From the NCBI GenBank assembly GCA_963070105.1, contig OY718807.1, positions 4,747,001 through 4,811,000 of the forward strand: DNA of 64,000 nucleotides. The letters run 5' to 3'. Shown here piece by piece: positions 15,966-29,374 of the stretch; position 1 is the first letter of the stretch, and every line of letters starts with the position of its first letter. The stretch comes from Litomosoides sigmodontis. Its lineage: Eukaryota > Nematoda > Chromadorea > Rhabditida > Onchocercidae. The notes below the pieces were generated by a model that saw only the letters and a list, made by a program, of their open reading frames with translations, was not told the origin of the DNA and did not search any database. A program made the translations under genes and the position numbers.

Positions 15966-18027
15966 TCATGATAGCTCGTTTGCGTCATTCTGTTTTCGTA
16001 CGACATAGTTCTCCTCGCAACGTTCCTCGAACGTTTCTCGGGTTGAGTAGTTTCCCGAGGAGGATCGTCCTCTGCCACGCATGGTGGATACGGTAGAGGC
16101 TGATTGCGTCGCTTCATGATTGCCACGCCGTATTCCTGCCGTATTTAGCTGCTTTTGTTGCTCCCTAGCCGTGGTCATTCCCGATCGGCCGGTTGTCTCA
16201 CCGCCGGTGGCGGTACCTGTGTCCGTACCTGTTCCGGCTCTGTCGTATACATTACTGTCATCGATCGTTCGATCGAATGTTTCGCGAATTTTTACTGTGG
16301 TAGTGGTAGCTGTATAGAGTGGATTTCGATAGCTTTTTTTTCGGACTAAACTTTCTGTGTCCAATCCGTCCTGTGATTCCCTCTGCTTGTAAGGTTGGTA
16401 GCCGAACTGGGAGGTCGCTGAAATAGGAAATTGGATGAATTCGAAACGCTAGAAAAATGGATGCAAAGAATGTCACACTTTATGTCGGCAAGGAGAAAGA
16501 TTGCGTGCATTACGTTCAAATCATCCGAATGCCGCAAACGTGCGAATTAAAAATTCTTATACGCAACGCACACGCTCCGCGGAAAGCTCCGCGAGGCGTA
16601 GTTGTACTTATAATGAACTTTGTCATGTAACTGTTAAGGGATGAAAAAACGGTTTTTTAGTAACAGTTGTAAAAAGACGAAATATCACAGATGTATTAAT
16701 GTAAACAATGATCTTACCGCAATTTCATCCAATCAAATTTTTGTCTTTTAAATTTTAAATTATTAAAATAACAAATTCGGCTTGCTAATTGTGCACAACG
16801 ATTGCAAAAGATTTTAATAGTATGAAATGGACATTTTTGGATGATAAAATAACTGGTAAAAGACGAGGTTAAGAGAGGCTGAAGCACAAAGATATCAATA
16901 GGAAAGGTATGCAAAAAAGGTAAGCGAGTAATATATGAATTTATTCGCATTGTCGAAATTTAAGAGATTAATAATTAAAAGCGCAATAGTCTGAAGTTGC
17001 CATCTCGAAGATTGAAATCGACACGATATTTGTTGCAAATTTAAGCAATACTTTAAGATTTGCTATCTCTTTGTTGTAGTGAGATTTAATTAATGAAATT
17101 TCACCTTAATAGCACTTGTAATAATGAGTGATTAAAATGAGGAAAGCAGTAGGAGGTAATTTTAAAACGAACTCTTTCTTAGCTTTGACTTGTCCGAGCA
17201 CTTGCTAATTTTGCTAAGAACCCACGCCACTGTGCCGAGAAGAGCCAGAAGAAGAAGTAATCCTAATATTGTAAATAGTATCATCAACCTGAAACGGAAT
17301 AAATTCATTGCAGAAATTCTCGCATCTTCACTTTTTTTCTTGCTAACTCACGCAGCGATAAAATTTAATTAATAAAATTTTGCTCTGTTTAAATATTTTG
17401 CTCTATGAAACAATGAAAAGTAATTGTTTGCTGCAAACAAATATTCTTTTGAAGTAATTAATTAAAGAAGAAAAGTACCAGAGAGGAATTGCAGTTTCCT
17501 CAGGTATGCAACATACTCGTCCACAACACTCCAAATCCGGTCGACATCTATAGGTTTCGATTAAAAAATTAATTTCATTGCGTACATTACTGAGTGCATA
17601 AGTGACAGTAACGAATTAATTAAAATATTCAAATTTTTTCTTCAAACTTTACATGTAATTTTTCCTTCAAACTTTACAACTAACAACATTGCACTAATCA
17701 GAATATCATCGAAATGAATTTAAAATATTAGTATTGCAAACGAATGAATGCGATTAGTTATTTCCATTTTTCTTATCGCTCGAATTGTGAAAATCGATTT
17801 ATCTAAATTAGCAATTGCTAATGAACGCTCAAGCATTCAGCTACTTTCCAATTCAGATTCCTCACCTAAATTCGTATCGCTCATTGCGACCCGACACATT
17901 AGCATCTTCAAAAATACACTGAATGAAATCATCGTCGTAGCCGTCGAATCGGATGCCTCGACTATTCGGCTGTATCAAAAGATCCATAATAATGTAAGCA
18001 ATAATTGGAAGAGCTAAGTGATCGTTT
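15966..18027 (-). CDS. Single-pass membrane protein with CCxxxCC cysteine cluster (5' partial)
   Basis: The exons join in phase on the minus strand. Exon 17866-18027 gives a hydrophobic start then an acidic stretch (FDGYDDDFIQC). Exon 17479-17547 encodes CRPDLECCGRVCCIPEE. Exon 17202-17288 encodes a transmembrane segment (LMILFTILGLLLLLALLGTV). The last exon, 15966-16417, gives a tail of about 150 residues rich in Thr, Ser, Gly and Arg, ending in NELS and a stop. A small exon at 16563-16606 restores the phase between the last two, but its acceptor (TATAAG) is weak. The order of extracellular CCG-CC cluster, membrane span and disordered tail recalls the Shisa and WBP1/VOPP1 adaptor families; this is analogy, not proven homology. 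The first coding exon is not found. Third-position G+C is higher than in the flanks, which supports coding. Confidence 0.6.
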
Positions 18028-18476
18028 CTGATTTCGTCGTTTGTTTAATTTTTCGAACTGAAACGATTCAGTTGTTTCTTAGGAGAAGCAGAAGAAATCA
18101 ATGATTGCTTGCTTGTTGTAACGAAGAAAGTATGAAGAAAATTCATCATTTAAAATAACGCAAACTTTATGAATGAAAAAATTAGCAAACAGTTCCTCTG
18201 ATATCACTCAAATAATAATTAAAAATTCCAACGATCAAATAATGATTTATAGCTGAAAAAATCAGATTAAACTGACAAACGGTAAAAGGACAACCATCGA
18301 GGAATGAATCGTTAAAAAAATTTTCAGAAATTAGAAAATTCAATTTTAATGCTCAATTGCTGTCAGACACGGAAAATACAGTGAGTAATGTTAGCGTGTG
18401 AAAGTAACGAAAGGGTGGAAGAGATGAAGCACATAGTAAAGATTATAGTAAAATAATTGATAATTAATTAATAATT

Positions 18477-20039
<1,563 letters not shown>

Positions 20040-21350
20040 AAATAGGGAGTGAGGCGGTAAGAATTGGAAATTAAAAAATTAACGGTTGTTGAATGAGAGG
20101 AGAACGTTTTCGATTATTAACTGGTGGCAGAGACAGTCCCCTCCACCCACTATTCCCCTGTTTTTTTCCCTCTCCTTCTCCCTCTCCACTTCCATCATCG
20201 ATCATATTTGATTTCTTATTTTTTAACTCTGTTATTTCGGAATTGCTGCTGCAGAAGATGGAGGAATTCATTCCCTTGTAATTTCCAGTTTTCACCAATT
20301 CCTTGGATTGTCGTAGGCGTAAGGCGCTGCTTCTCGCATGTGAAAAAGGAGCGACTAAAGTTAGCAATTGCATTTCAGTTGTTCCGTTGAAGATGCTAGG
20401 TAAAATTGGTGGTAGGTAATAACGAAATTTAGTTAAAGGTTAAAAGTGAATTTTTTTCAAATATTTAAAATGATAGGAAAGCTGAGAAAATGCTGTTGCG
20501 CTAGGAATTGCTTCAAATGATTTTTTTGTTTTAAATTTCAAATGAATAGAATAAGAGGAGAAATGATGATAAATGAAATAAAGCAAGCCGTACGTCGTCA
20601 TCGGTCGGCATTAAATGGAATAACTAGCTAAAAACTTCTTCTACATGTCCGTGTGTCTGTGTGCTTATCTCTGTGTGTGTGTGTGTGTGCGTGTGCGTGT
20701 ACGTACATTAATGTATGTCTTTCCATTACTTCGTTTGTTACACGTTTGTCCGCATCTTTAAATGCCCCCTTTGTATGATATATATTAAACGGAAAACCGG
20801 TTATCGAGGAGAATTTCGGTTTCGAATGAGTGAGAGTTTCAGGTAAATGTTGTTTGATTTATTTTAGGAAAATTTTTCCTTCATTATTGGTCGCTCAGTT
20901 TTTCGATGAATAAACAAATAACTAATAAAATTCTTTTTTGCTTATTACATTAAACTTATTGGTGTGTGAAGCGAGAGGGAGGGAGATGGAGAGAAAGAGA
21001 GAGATAGAGGTTGGGAAAATGAATTTACGCATTTTTTAGTTAACTTGGATATGAAGCTATTTGAAAAATGAAGGGACCAGTGGAATTAAATAAAACTTTG
21101 TAAGCAAAATTCATCAAATAAAACTTTTCAAAGGCCTTAAGTAATTATTCCTTAAACTGTTTTTCCTTCGTTTTTTCCTCAATTAAATGGATGAAAGTAA
21201 AATACGAAATGGTACATTTCATAGAATGTATTATTTTTTGAAATTTGCTTCCAACTGAGCAAATAATGCAATTCAGCTTAGGTCGAAGAAAACTAGCAGC
21301 GATTGGAAGAATGCAAAAAAACTTGCACTATGCACTTTGAAGGAGCCAAT
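20040..21350. other. Spacer with C-rich tract and GT microsatellite; no gene seen
   Basis: A pyrimidine-rich tract lies at about 20145-20190 and a GT run at about 20670-20701. Open frames around 20.1-20.4 kb overlap on both strands and lack convincing splice sites or protein-like composition. Confidence 0.5.
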
Positions 21351-22437
21351 TCACCGAGAAATTGAATTTTGATCACATTGAATCCCATCGACATCGTTTA
21401 AAAAAATTCCGCATGCCTTCTTCAGTGTTCTCTTCCCCTCGTCCGTCATCGCTTGCCACAGAATTAGCAAATGCGAAGCTCCTGAAATGACAACGATGGA
21501 GGATATTCGAATTTTATTTCACAAGTTAGCATTGCCATTCTGCTAATTCATCAAGCGTGCTTAACATTTGACCTCTCGGCATTAGCAAGCAAAATATTTC
21601 AATAATTAAATGCAAAATTTCCAATAGCTTTTATGTGCATTGATCTGAAGAAATGAATTGACCGTTCGTTGATCAATTAAACTTATCGCTGAAAAGTAAA
21701 GACAATGAGTTGTGGTGAAAACTAAAATCAAATACCAAATAATCCTCTGAACTGTCAATCGTTGTGTGAAGAACGTATTTGATTGAAATTTATAAATATT
21801 TAGACGATAATTAGATTTGTTTAATTATTTGAAATGATTATCGTTTAAGAATTGCAGCACAACGAGTTTTCCTTACGCCCTTCCTGCTCACATCAAATTT
21901 ATAATTCTCTTACTTTTAATGCTAATTGATCAATCTGTTTTGTTGGAGCAATTTCAGCTGCGCATTTTTGCAAGCACAAATAGAGTAAGTAAATGAATTG
22001 ATTTACACAGCTCAATTTCCAACATAACAAACTTTTCTGCCTGAACAGAAGCAACAACCTCAACGGAATGAATGAAAAATTAAATTTGAAATTTATCAGA
22101 AATAACAATTAGCATTCCAAGCATTCAGTGATTGAAATTTAAACGAAATTCAACATAGTTAAAAAGACTGATTGCTTTAAACGATTACTAATATTTGCGA
22201 AGTTTTATTTCAGTTTCATTAAATTTTTATACCTTCAGTAGTAAACGCTCTTGATGTGAAATAAAACTGGTTCTTCATACTGACATTTCCAGTGCCCTTT
22301 AACTAATTTTCTGATTTTCAAAATTTCATTGATATCTTTGGAGGAAAGCATAACAAAGTATAAACATCGTAAATAACCAACCTATGGGGTTTAGTCGCAG
22401 CATTTGCAGCATTTTTCCGAGTTCTCCAATGCCTTCA
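21351..22437 (-). CDS. Possible EF-hand-like gene, fragmentary or decayed
   Basis: Three exon-like segments lie on the minus strand. 22382-22437 reads EGIGELGKMLQMLRLNPI and joins in phase to 21914-21957 (EIAPTKQIDQLALK, donor gtaaga). The segment 21351-21481 follows a TTTCAG acceptor and reads KRTLKKACGIFLNDVDGIQC before a stop. These resemble calmodulin/troponin C helices (ELGxxLxxLxxNP, and KxAFxIFDxDxDG), but the calcium-loop acidic positions are poor and no complete loop is present. The middle and last segments do not join in phase without an additional exon. It may be a divergent EF-hand gene or a pseudogene. Function is not assigned. Confidence 0.3.
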
Positions 22438-24519
22438 CTTCCGAATTTAAAAGATCAAAATAAGACGAAATTTGATGATTGCAAGAAATTCGGTCATTTC
22501 ATACCCCAAAACATATTTTTGCATTATTAATTAAATTAATGATTTGCAATACTTTAGGCAAAGTTTGACGTCATTGATAGCAATAATTGATGGATGAACT
22601 GACGACGGCTAGATGATAAGCATTGTATGTGCCATGAAAATTTGTTTTAGGAAGAAAAATTATTTTTGAATTTCAATTGGTTGCAATAGTTAAATTAGTC
22701 CAATATGAATAATATGAATAAATTTAGGAATTTCGAGGAAATCAATGGAGGAGAAATAAACATTTTTGCGTATTTTTTAAATTTTGCCGTCGAAAATCCA
22801 ACAAAAACATTCATAAGGGGCGATTCACTGCCATAACAATTTCCCCTGAAAGATTATGCTGCTGTCCGCCGGGGACATTTACCGATATCAGTTTTCAGAG
22901 TCTTAGAATTTCAATTGCTATTGTTGTCGCTGGACGGTCCTACTTAATGTTACTCACCCGATGACGTCATTTATCTGATGTTTGCTTACGTAGTACGACC
23001 ACTAAGTCGCTACTTAGTTACTGCTATTATCCTAAGATTGCCATCGCATTGATAAAGTAGCAAATTTAATTAGCGGCAATTTGTCAGTAAGTTTACCTGA
23101 CAGTCATGTCAATACTGATAGTATTGCTAGTCAGTGGTAATGTGCGGATTACCATGGCTCATATTAACCAACAGGTTGCAGGCTATTTTGAATGTTTTAA
23201 AATGAATTTTCACTCTCCCTAGATTTGACCATAATTTCATCCGATTTAAATTTTTAAATTTTACTAGGTGCAAAGTGATTAATCAGTTCATTCTTGAATT
23301 TTAAATGATTTCAGTCTTCAATTCAATGAAATCGCCAGTGATATCTGAAACCGTTGCTAATCTTTAAATTAACTAACTGGAAATTTTGACTAATCGATGC
23401 GCAGCCACCCGTTTCTCCTGAAATTTTTCAAGTTCAAAATTTTCGATCGGATGCAATATTTCACTTCATTGGCATAACAGAAACAGTTATAGCTTTCAAC
23501 AGCTTAAGTTATGTGGTGAAGGTTAAAACGATAGGGCGATGTACAACAGAAAGAGAGAGGCAGGGAGGGAGATTTCATTTCTGCTCAGGCTATGCTATCA
23601 GAAATCATTATTAATTGGAATCGATTTATGTGGCCGAAATTAAATTAAGCAAAGGGATAGTAAATTCCCAAAATTCATTAACTTTTCGCTATTTTAAAAA
23701 ATTGTTCGGAAAATTAAAGCAATGTTTATGAAATTGCAAAATACATTAACTAAATTTAGATGACCACTTGTCCTTTTTTGGAATGATTAACTTCCCTGTC
23801 GATCTACTGACCAATGACGAAGTGAAGGAAAGGGTTTTCTCGCTGTTTTCTGATAGTTCTATTTTGAAAAATCAATGATGACATTTTTGCATGTAAATCT
23901 GCAATAGCTAACAATACTAATAGTTGTTTTATTTAATGACTAAAAGAGATGGGAGAAATGGAAGAGGGGAAGAATGGGAAGAAAGAGAGAAATACTACGT
24001 GAAATGTGGAAGTTCTACTTCAATAAGGTCATAAAATTCCACTCCTCCAAGGTAATAAAAAGTGGAGAGACGGAGTAGCGGTTACTTCAAAATTTGAAAT
24101 GATTTCCTTGCAGAAATTACAATTTCGCTACTCTCCTTGAGAATTTCTTAGATAGCCTATTGTTCCATTTTCAGTGCTCGCCTCGCACACCCTCATCCTA
24201 ATCCTTCCCTCTATTCATCCTAAAAGTTAGGTCGTAAAATACAGTCGATCGTAAATTCTGGATAGTTATAGATTTATGATGCACTAAGTTTTAAGGGGGA
24301 AAAAGATCGTTTAAATCGAGTGACCCTGAAGGCGTCCGTATTCCTACGTTTCCTCTCCTATTCAAATTTATAGCCTTAATTTCAGGCTTTAGAGAGCAGA
24401 AAAAAGGAGGAAGAGAAGAAGCGCACCCCTCTTTCCTTCACTGACAATTTCCAATCGCTCGATCGTTCGTCGCAAAGCGCATGGACTGACCTCAGTCAGG
24501 TTCGGCTCGTAACAGAGAG
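22438..24519. other. Upstream region of the Wnt gene; no coding exon recognised
   Basis: No protein-like exon with usable splice sites was found. A perfect CRE-type palindrome, TGACGTCA, lies at 22962-22969. A purine-rich, GA-containing stretch at about 23550-23575 and another at 23945-23995 precede the Wnt start at 24520. The Wnt promoter and 5' UTR are probably in the right half of this stretch, but no TATA box is assigned. Confidence 0.4.
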
Positions 24520-27500
24520 ATGAATATCATATCAGCGGAATCGTCTCATCTCTTATCACTCATATTAGCCTTAGTGATTTGCGCGTGCAATCGATGCTAC
24601 TCCATCAAATGGCTGTAAGTTTTTGCTTTCTCCTTTTCCTCGCAATTTTGCGAATTTTTTGGATTAATCGATGATTTCTTTCATTCCCATCAGCATTTGT
24701 TGTTTATTTTAACTGAGCCTAAATGCTTGTCAAATCTTCTAGAATAGGACATTTCCAAGAAGTGTTACTTGCTAATCACTGATGTCATCTAAGGCTTAAA
24801 AGGTTACCGTCATTGTAATTAGTAATTTAACAAATCTACCTCAGAAAGTAATAGTTCGCGTTAATTAATTATTCCTATTCCTACTTCACAAGTATACGAC
24901 TGCACATTACGTTATAACTTATGCTCTTTTTATAAACAAAAGTTACAAAATTCACATTTTAGCGCCTTAATGGCTATAGACTTTTCAGAGTTCGTTTCTA
25001 GGTAATTAAAAAAAAGTTCAAATTAATAGAATTAAACAAAGCATTTTATTTTAGTAGGAAGCATAGTGTTACTGTAGCCTACTGGAAGTAGAAAGAAATT
25101 ATTGTAAACGATCCTTAGTATTTTTCATCTTTCCGTCGCTTGCCAATTTTTGGTTGTCAAGCAATTATTTTAAATTAGCCCTACAGGACGCATCGAAATT
25201 AATTTAGCGAAGGAATGCTCAAAGAAACGGCTTCGTTTTTTGACGTAAATAAAAGCAATGAGTAAAGGATAAAAAATCCTATTTTCAAAAGTTCACATTC
25301 GGCGAGAGATCATTCCATTTCAATTAACTTCAAATAAATTTATTTCATCCTATTCCGGGTCCCTTCATTCTTCCTATTCCAGATCACTTCACACCATAGC
25401 AAACATATGGACCAAGCCAAGACATTGCCCAGAGATTCTGAATTTACGTAAAACTTATGGACTTGTTGCATTTCAAGTAAGTAAGTTTGCTACCACCAAC
25501 ACTAATTAGTAACAGTAAGAACGTCATTAATGTCAGTGTGATTTTTACTTATTTCGAATTCGATTTTGTTAGGATTTTTAAATTTCACCCAAAAGAATCC
25601 TATGAATCATAGCTATGGAATGTCTTGGTGGCATAAATAGAGGGAAGTATGAAAATGCCTTCAGGTTTAATTTGTTGCAAAAACTTTAAATAATTCGAAT
25701 ACAGGCTCGCATGTGTCATCGTATGCCAGACATAATGCCTATCGTCATTCGAGCCTCACAGAAAACGGTATCCACCTGTCAGAAGGTATTTGCCGATCGT
25801 CGCTGGAACTGCTCATCGATACTTCGGGCACCACAGTACAAATCCGATCTCACGAAAGTTAAGCTAATTCGTCTCTTTCACTTTAATTTAATTATTCGTG
25901 GCATTTTATGCACAGACCCAATTGTAGGATACTGCAGAATTTCACTGAAATGCCACCTGTGAATTCATGTAATATCACGCAGGAAAATTGAAATTATATG
26001 AATTTTGCATTTACTCACTGTGGACGTTTGAGCTCTCTCAAAATTTACAACATAATTTTTGAAAATTTCCATTAACCTTTTTCAGGTACCAAGGAGCAAG
26101 CATTCGTATATGCACTCTCATCAGCAGCACTCACGCATCATGTAGCTAAAGCGTGTGTTTCCGGAGACCTACCGTACTGTCCGTGTGGTTTGAACTCACC
26201 AACTGCTTCTGCTGATGCCTCGTATAAGGTAACATATTAAGCATAATATTAAGCAAAAATCTCTTTCAAAAATTTTCAGTGGAAAGGATGTAGCGACAAC
26301 GTGTTATACGGACGGAAAGTAAGCCGTGAATGGGCAGATGCTTCATGGCGTAAGAGATTGCGCCAAAACAACAACGCAACCACTCCAAACAAGCGACGCT
26401 ATCGAGTAATCTCTCAAACTTTAAGTTAAAAAATTGTTGAATTTTCGAAAAATGCAGCAAAAATGAGAAATTATTACTCTACACCGTTACTTAAGTGGCA
26501 GCGCAACTTTCATAGTTTGTTTTTTCGCAAAAAGGAAACCATCAAAGAAGGCATGAGAGGCTGAAAAATAATTCCATGACTGATAAAACTGATCTGTTAT
26601 TTGCTTCTATGCTAAGTGATGTGAAACGTGAGGAAAAAACGTGAGTTACGTGTCACACTGTTGCTTCTGTAGGAATTGATCGATCATTGGGCCTACGTTA
26701 ATACGGACTTCTCGGAGCGCAAACTAACCACTGACCTTTCACCGCGAAGGCTAATGAATGAACATAACAACGAAGTTGGTCGCCAGGTATCAATCCACTC
26801 GCTCACTAGCCAGCTCTACTAGCCCTTCCAGTGGAAGGGACGAAATCTATTAACATAAATTTGTTGAAAAAGAAACCGATATTTCATTAAAATCCAAATC
26901 ATTCAGGTAACACAGGAAAGTTTGTACAGAAAATGCAAATGTCACGGCGTGTCCAGCAGTTGCAACGTGAGGACGTGCTGGAACACCTTACCGGATGTCT
27001 ATGATATAGCTCTAAAGTTTGTTATTTCCCTCTTTCAATCACCATTGCCACTACACGTAGCAAGTATTTCAAGCGCCACGTCATTCTACTTTCGAGCTTA
27101 CGCTGCATTTGTTGCAACGAACGTTCTGTTCGCTTCTACGTCCTATTTGAAATTGTATATTATACAGTTAAGCTTGCAGGCACTTACTTCATCGAAAATT
27201 ATCAAAATTTCATTGCTACTTTTTAGTAATAATCAATAACAGAAATAATTAAAACAATAATTATCAATTGTTACCTATCACTGTCAAGGTTGCGAGAACG
27301 CTATCTGGACGCGTCACCACTATCGGAATTGCTAGCGCAATTTGAATATGCTAATAAGGATATGGATGGTGCATTGCTACGACATCATTTGGTGACTATT
27401 TCTCTATTTATGGGCATTTCTCGAAAGATAATGATGGAGTGGGAAGCTTTTTGTTCCCATTTCCATAACTTCGAACAATTGTTTTACAACCATTGAAATT

Positions 27501-28091
27501 ACAAAATATCTGATAGCACTTCTTATCACTTTTTTGTTAATTTCAGGTTTATCTACGGAACTCTCCGGATTATTGTGTAGAAGATAATAGCACCGGATCA
27601 TATGGTACATGGATGAGGTGAATAAAATTTTCAAATTTTGAATCTAAGTGTGACATAGTTTCTGACGTCAGGGGGCATAGCTCAGTGGCAGAGCATTCGA
27701 CTGCAGATCGAGAGGTCCCCGGTTCAAATCCGGGTGCTCCCTTCCCCTTTGCAACTGTGGAGAAACAACTTCTGTTTGGATGATGCGCCGGCTGGCCGCA
27801 CACTTCGAGTACCTCTGTCCCTTTATTGCAATTACGTATTTAATTACTTATTGTTTCTCAATCATAACATCTGAAAGAGAGAGATTGGACAATTCCATAC
27901 TTCTGTTACTTTGCAGAGAATGCAATTTGACATCGTCAGGTTCAAACAGTTGCAGTAGTTTGTGCTGTGGACGTGGATACTACACTGAGGAAATAACCGT
28001 CGAAGAACCATGTCAATGCAAATATGTGCACTGTTGCTATGTGAAATGTAAAACATGCAAATATCTAGTTGACAAGTACTATTGTAAATAA
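24520..28091 (+). CDS. Wnt ligand, closest to the Wnt-11 type
   Basis: Secreted, lipid-modified signalling glycoprotein that binds Frizzled receptors. Ten exons: 24520-24614, 25383-25476, 25705-25857, 26086-26228, 26280-26405, 26673-26786, 26907-27016, 27289-27391, 27547-27617 and 27917-28091. Exon 1 encodes a signal peptide ([18 protein letters not shown]). Diagnostic blocks follow in order: [49 protein letters not shown]; the palmitoleoylation block [10 protein letters not shown] with its serine; RTCW; and a cysteine-dense C-terminus ending [15 protein letters not shown] and [10 protein letters not shown] fit Wnt-11, but orthology to a named C. elegans Wnt was not tested. One problem: intron 3 (25858-26085) cannot be removed at GT-AG sites while keeping the frame, as a G appears to be missing at the donor. 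All other junctions are consistent. Confidence 0.93.
27671..27742 (+). tRNA. tRNA-Cys (anticodon GCA)
   Basis: A 72-nt cloverleaf can be drawn by eye. The acceptor stem pairs GGGGGCA with TGCTCCC, the D stem pairs GCTC with GAGC, the anticodon loop is CTGCAGA with GCA at its centre, and the T arm is CCCGG-TTCAAAT-CCGGG. Discriminator base is T. The A box and the B box (GGTTCAAATCC) are intact, so it should be transcribed by RNA polymerase III. It lies in sense orientation inside the last intron of the Wnt gene. No intron and no encoded CCA are seen. Confidence 0.95.
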
Positions 28092-28142
28092 TTTAGTCTC
28101 TAGTTATGTCATAGAATCAAAAAGTGATCGCGATTTCACATT

Positions 28143-28158
28143 TTTATTATTCAATAAA
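28143..28158. terminator. Back-to-back poly(A) signals of Wnt and SF3B6
   Basis: AATAAA at 28153-28158 serves the plus-strand Wnt gene, 62 bp past its stop. TTTATT at 28143-28148 is AATAAA on the minus strand, 56 bp past the SF3B6 stop at 28204. The two convergent genes therefore share a 112-bp intergenic gap with signals only 4 bp apart. Confidence 0.7.
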
Positions 28159-28203
28159 ACAACTCTATAAATATAAGTCGATAAAACAATAGAAAACGAA
28201 TGA

Positions 28204-29374
28204 TTATCTTCTAGGTGTCGGCGTGTAACCCAGCTTATCTTTCTTTTCCTTTTCTAAGTCTCCACCTAGATTATATCGTTCTTTAATTTCTTCGAGTCTT
28301 TCCTTCGCTTTATCAGTATCCATCCTTCGGTAAGCCTTTGTCGCCTGCATATAAAAAATTTGAAAATTATTAATTTTGCAACTCTATATTTCTGAAAATC
28401 ATTAGTTCTACAACCTAATCACCAAAAAAACATCTACGTTTTACCATCAAGGAACTCTGAAGCTTTTTTTAGAAACACACTGATAAACTTTGTTGATAAG
28501 CTAAACTACCTTGTCGTCTATTGCCGTTGGAAAAGATTAAACCCAGTTTAACAAAAAAGTATTATCTAAATTCAGTGTGTAATAATCTCAAAACTAAAAG
28601 GTAACAATAAATAAAACCCGCACATACCTGATAGTATAATACGACAAGATATCGATTTGATACATTAAAGCCAGATAAATGTTCACAAGCATTTTTGGCA
28701 TCAAAAATGTCTTCGTAAACCACAAATGCTGTTCCGCGTGTCTCAGCTGTGTTGCCTCTGAAAAAATGGATTGTTATGGAGCAAGCAAAACAGCAAAAAG
28801 AAATTCTCCTCGAAGTCTCAACATACAAAGAAATTATCTAATGATGCTAACACTTCATACTTCGCATATTCATTTCCTTAAATAGCAACTGATCTATCCA
28901 ACATCCAAATAAGCATGACGTAACAGAATATTTGCAAAAAACACACAAAAAAGGAAAGTTAAAGCGCAAGAGGGAAATGAAATCTTATTCGATGATGGTA
29001 GAAAGTGTCCCATTAAAAAAATGATGGCGATAATTTTCTAATTTTTTACTCATACTTATCTAGACTACTTGACATAAGTACTGCAAGCAACTATCATAAA
29101 TTGATCGACGTAGGAATTTATACATAACACGGAATTTACAATTCATTGAATTCATAACAAAAGTAGTACACAATCATCAAGTGGTTCCAAAAAAAAGTAA
29201 ATTAGAATCAAATCAACGAACAACTTACACTCGTATTTGACGCACAGCTCCGAATTTCCCAAAAATATCGTACATTTCTTCACTGGTAATTTTATAAGGC
29301 AAATTTTTGACATACAGAATTCGATTAACTTCCGGAGGTAATTTTTGATTTCGTCCTCGATTTGCTAATGCCAT
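28204..29374 (-). CDS. SF3B6: Splicing factor 3B subunit 6 (p14 / SF3b14)
   Basis: Small RRM protein of the U2 snRNP SF3b complex that contacts the branch-point adenosine in the spliceosome. Three exons, 29229-29374, 28628-28757 and 28204-28344, join in phase to give 138 residues, slightly longer than the human protein. The N-terminus has the hallmark [20 protein letters not shown], including the RNP2 motif (ILYVKNL). The RNP1-equivalent stretch [20 protein letters not shown] follows, then [15 protein letters not shown]. The C-terminal helix is basic, and the protein ends PTPRR. The start is chosen because [10 protein letters not shown] directly precedes the conserved block. It is convergent with Wnt and on the same strand as SUB1, whose stop lies about 800 bp upstream. 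Nothing is unusual in it. Confidence 0.96.

Noticed and set aside
16555..16595. GC-rich direct repeat GCTCCGCG as a regulatory site
   Set aside because: It falls in a candidate small exon of the membrane-protein gene, and two 8-bp copies are too little to call a regulatory element.
27570..27803. Minus-strand frame containing [20 protein letters not shown]
   Set aside because: This is the well-known spurious peptide from the antisense strand of a tRNA gene, here tRNA-Cys.
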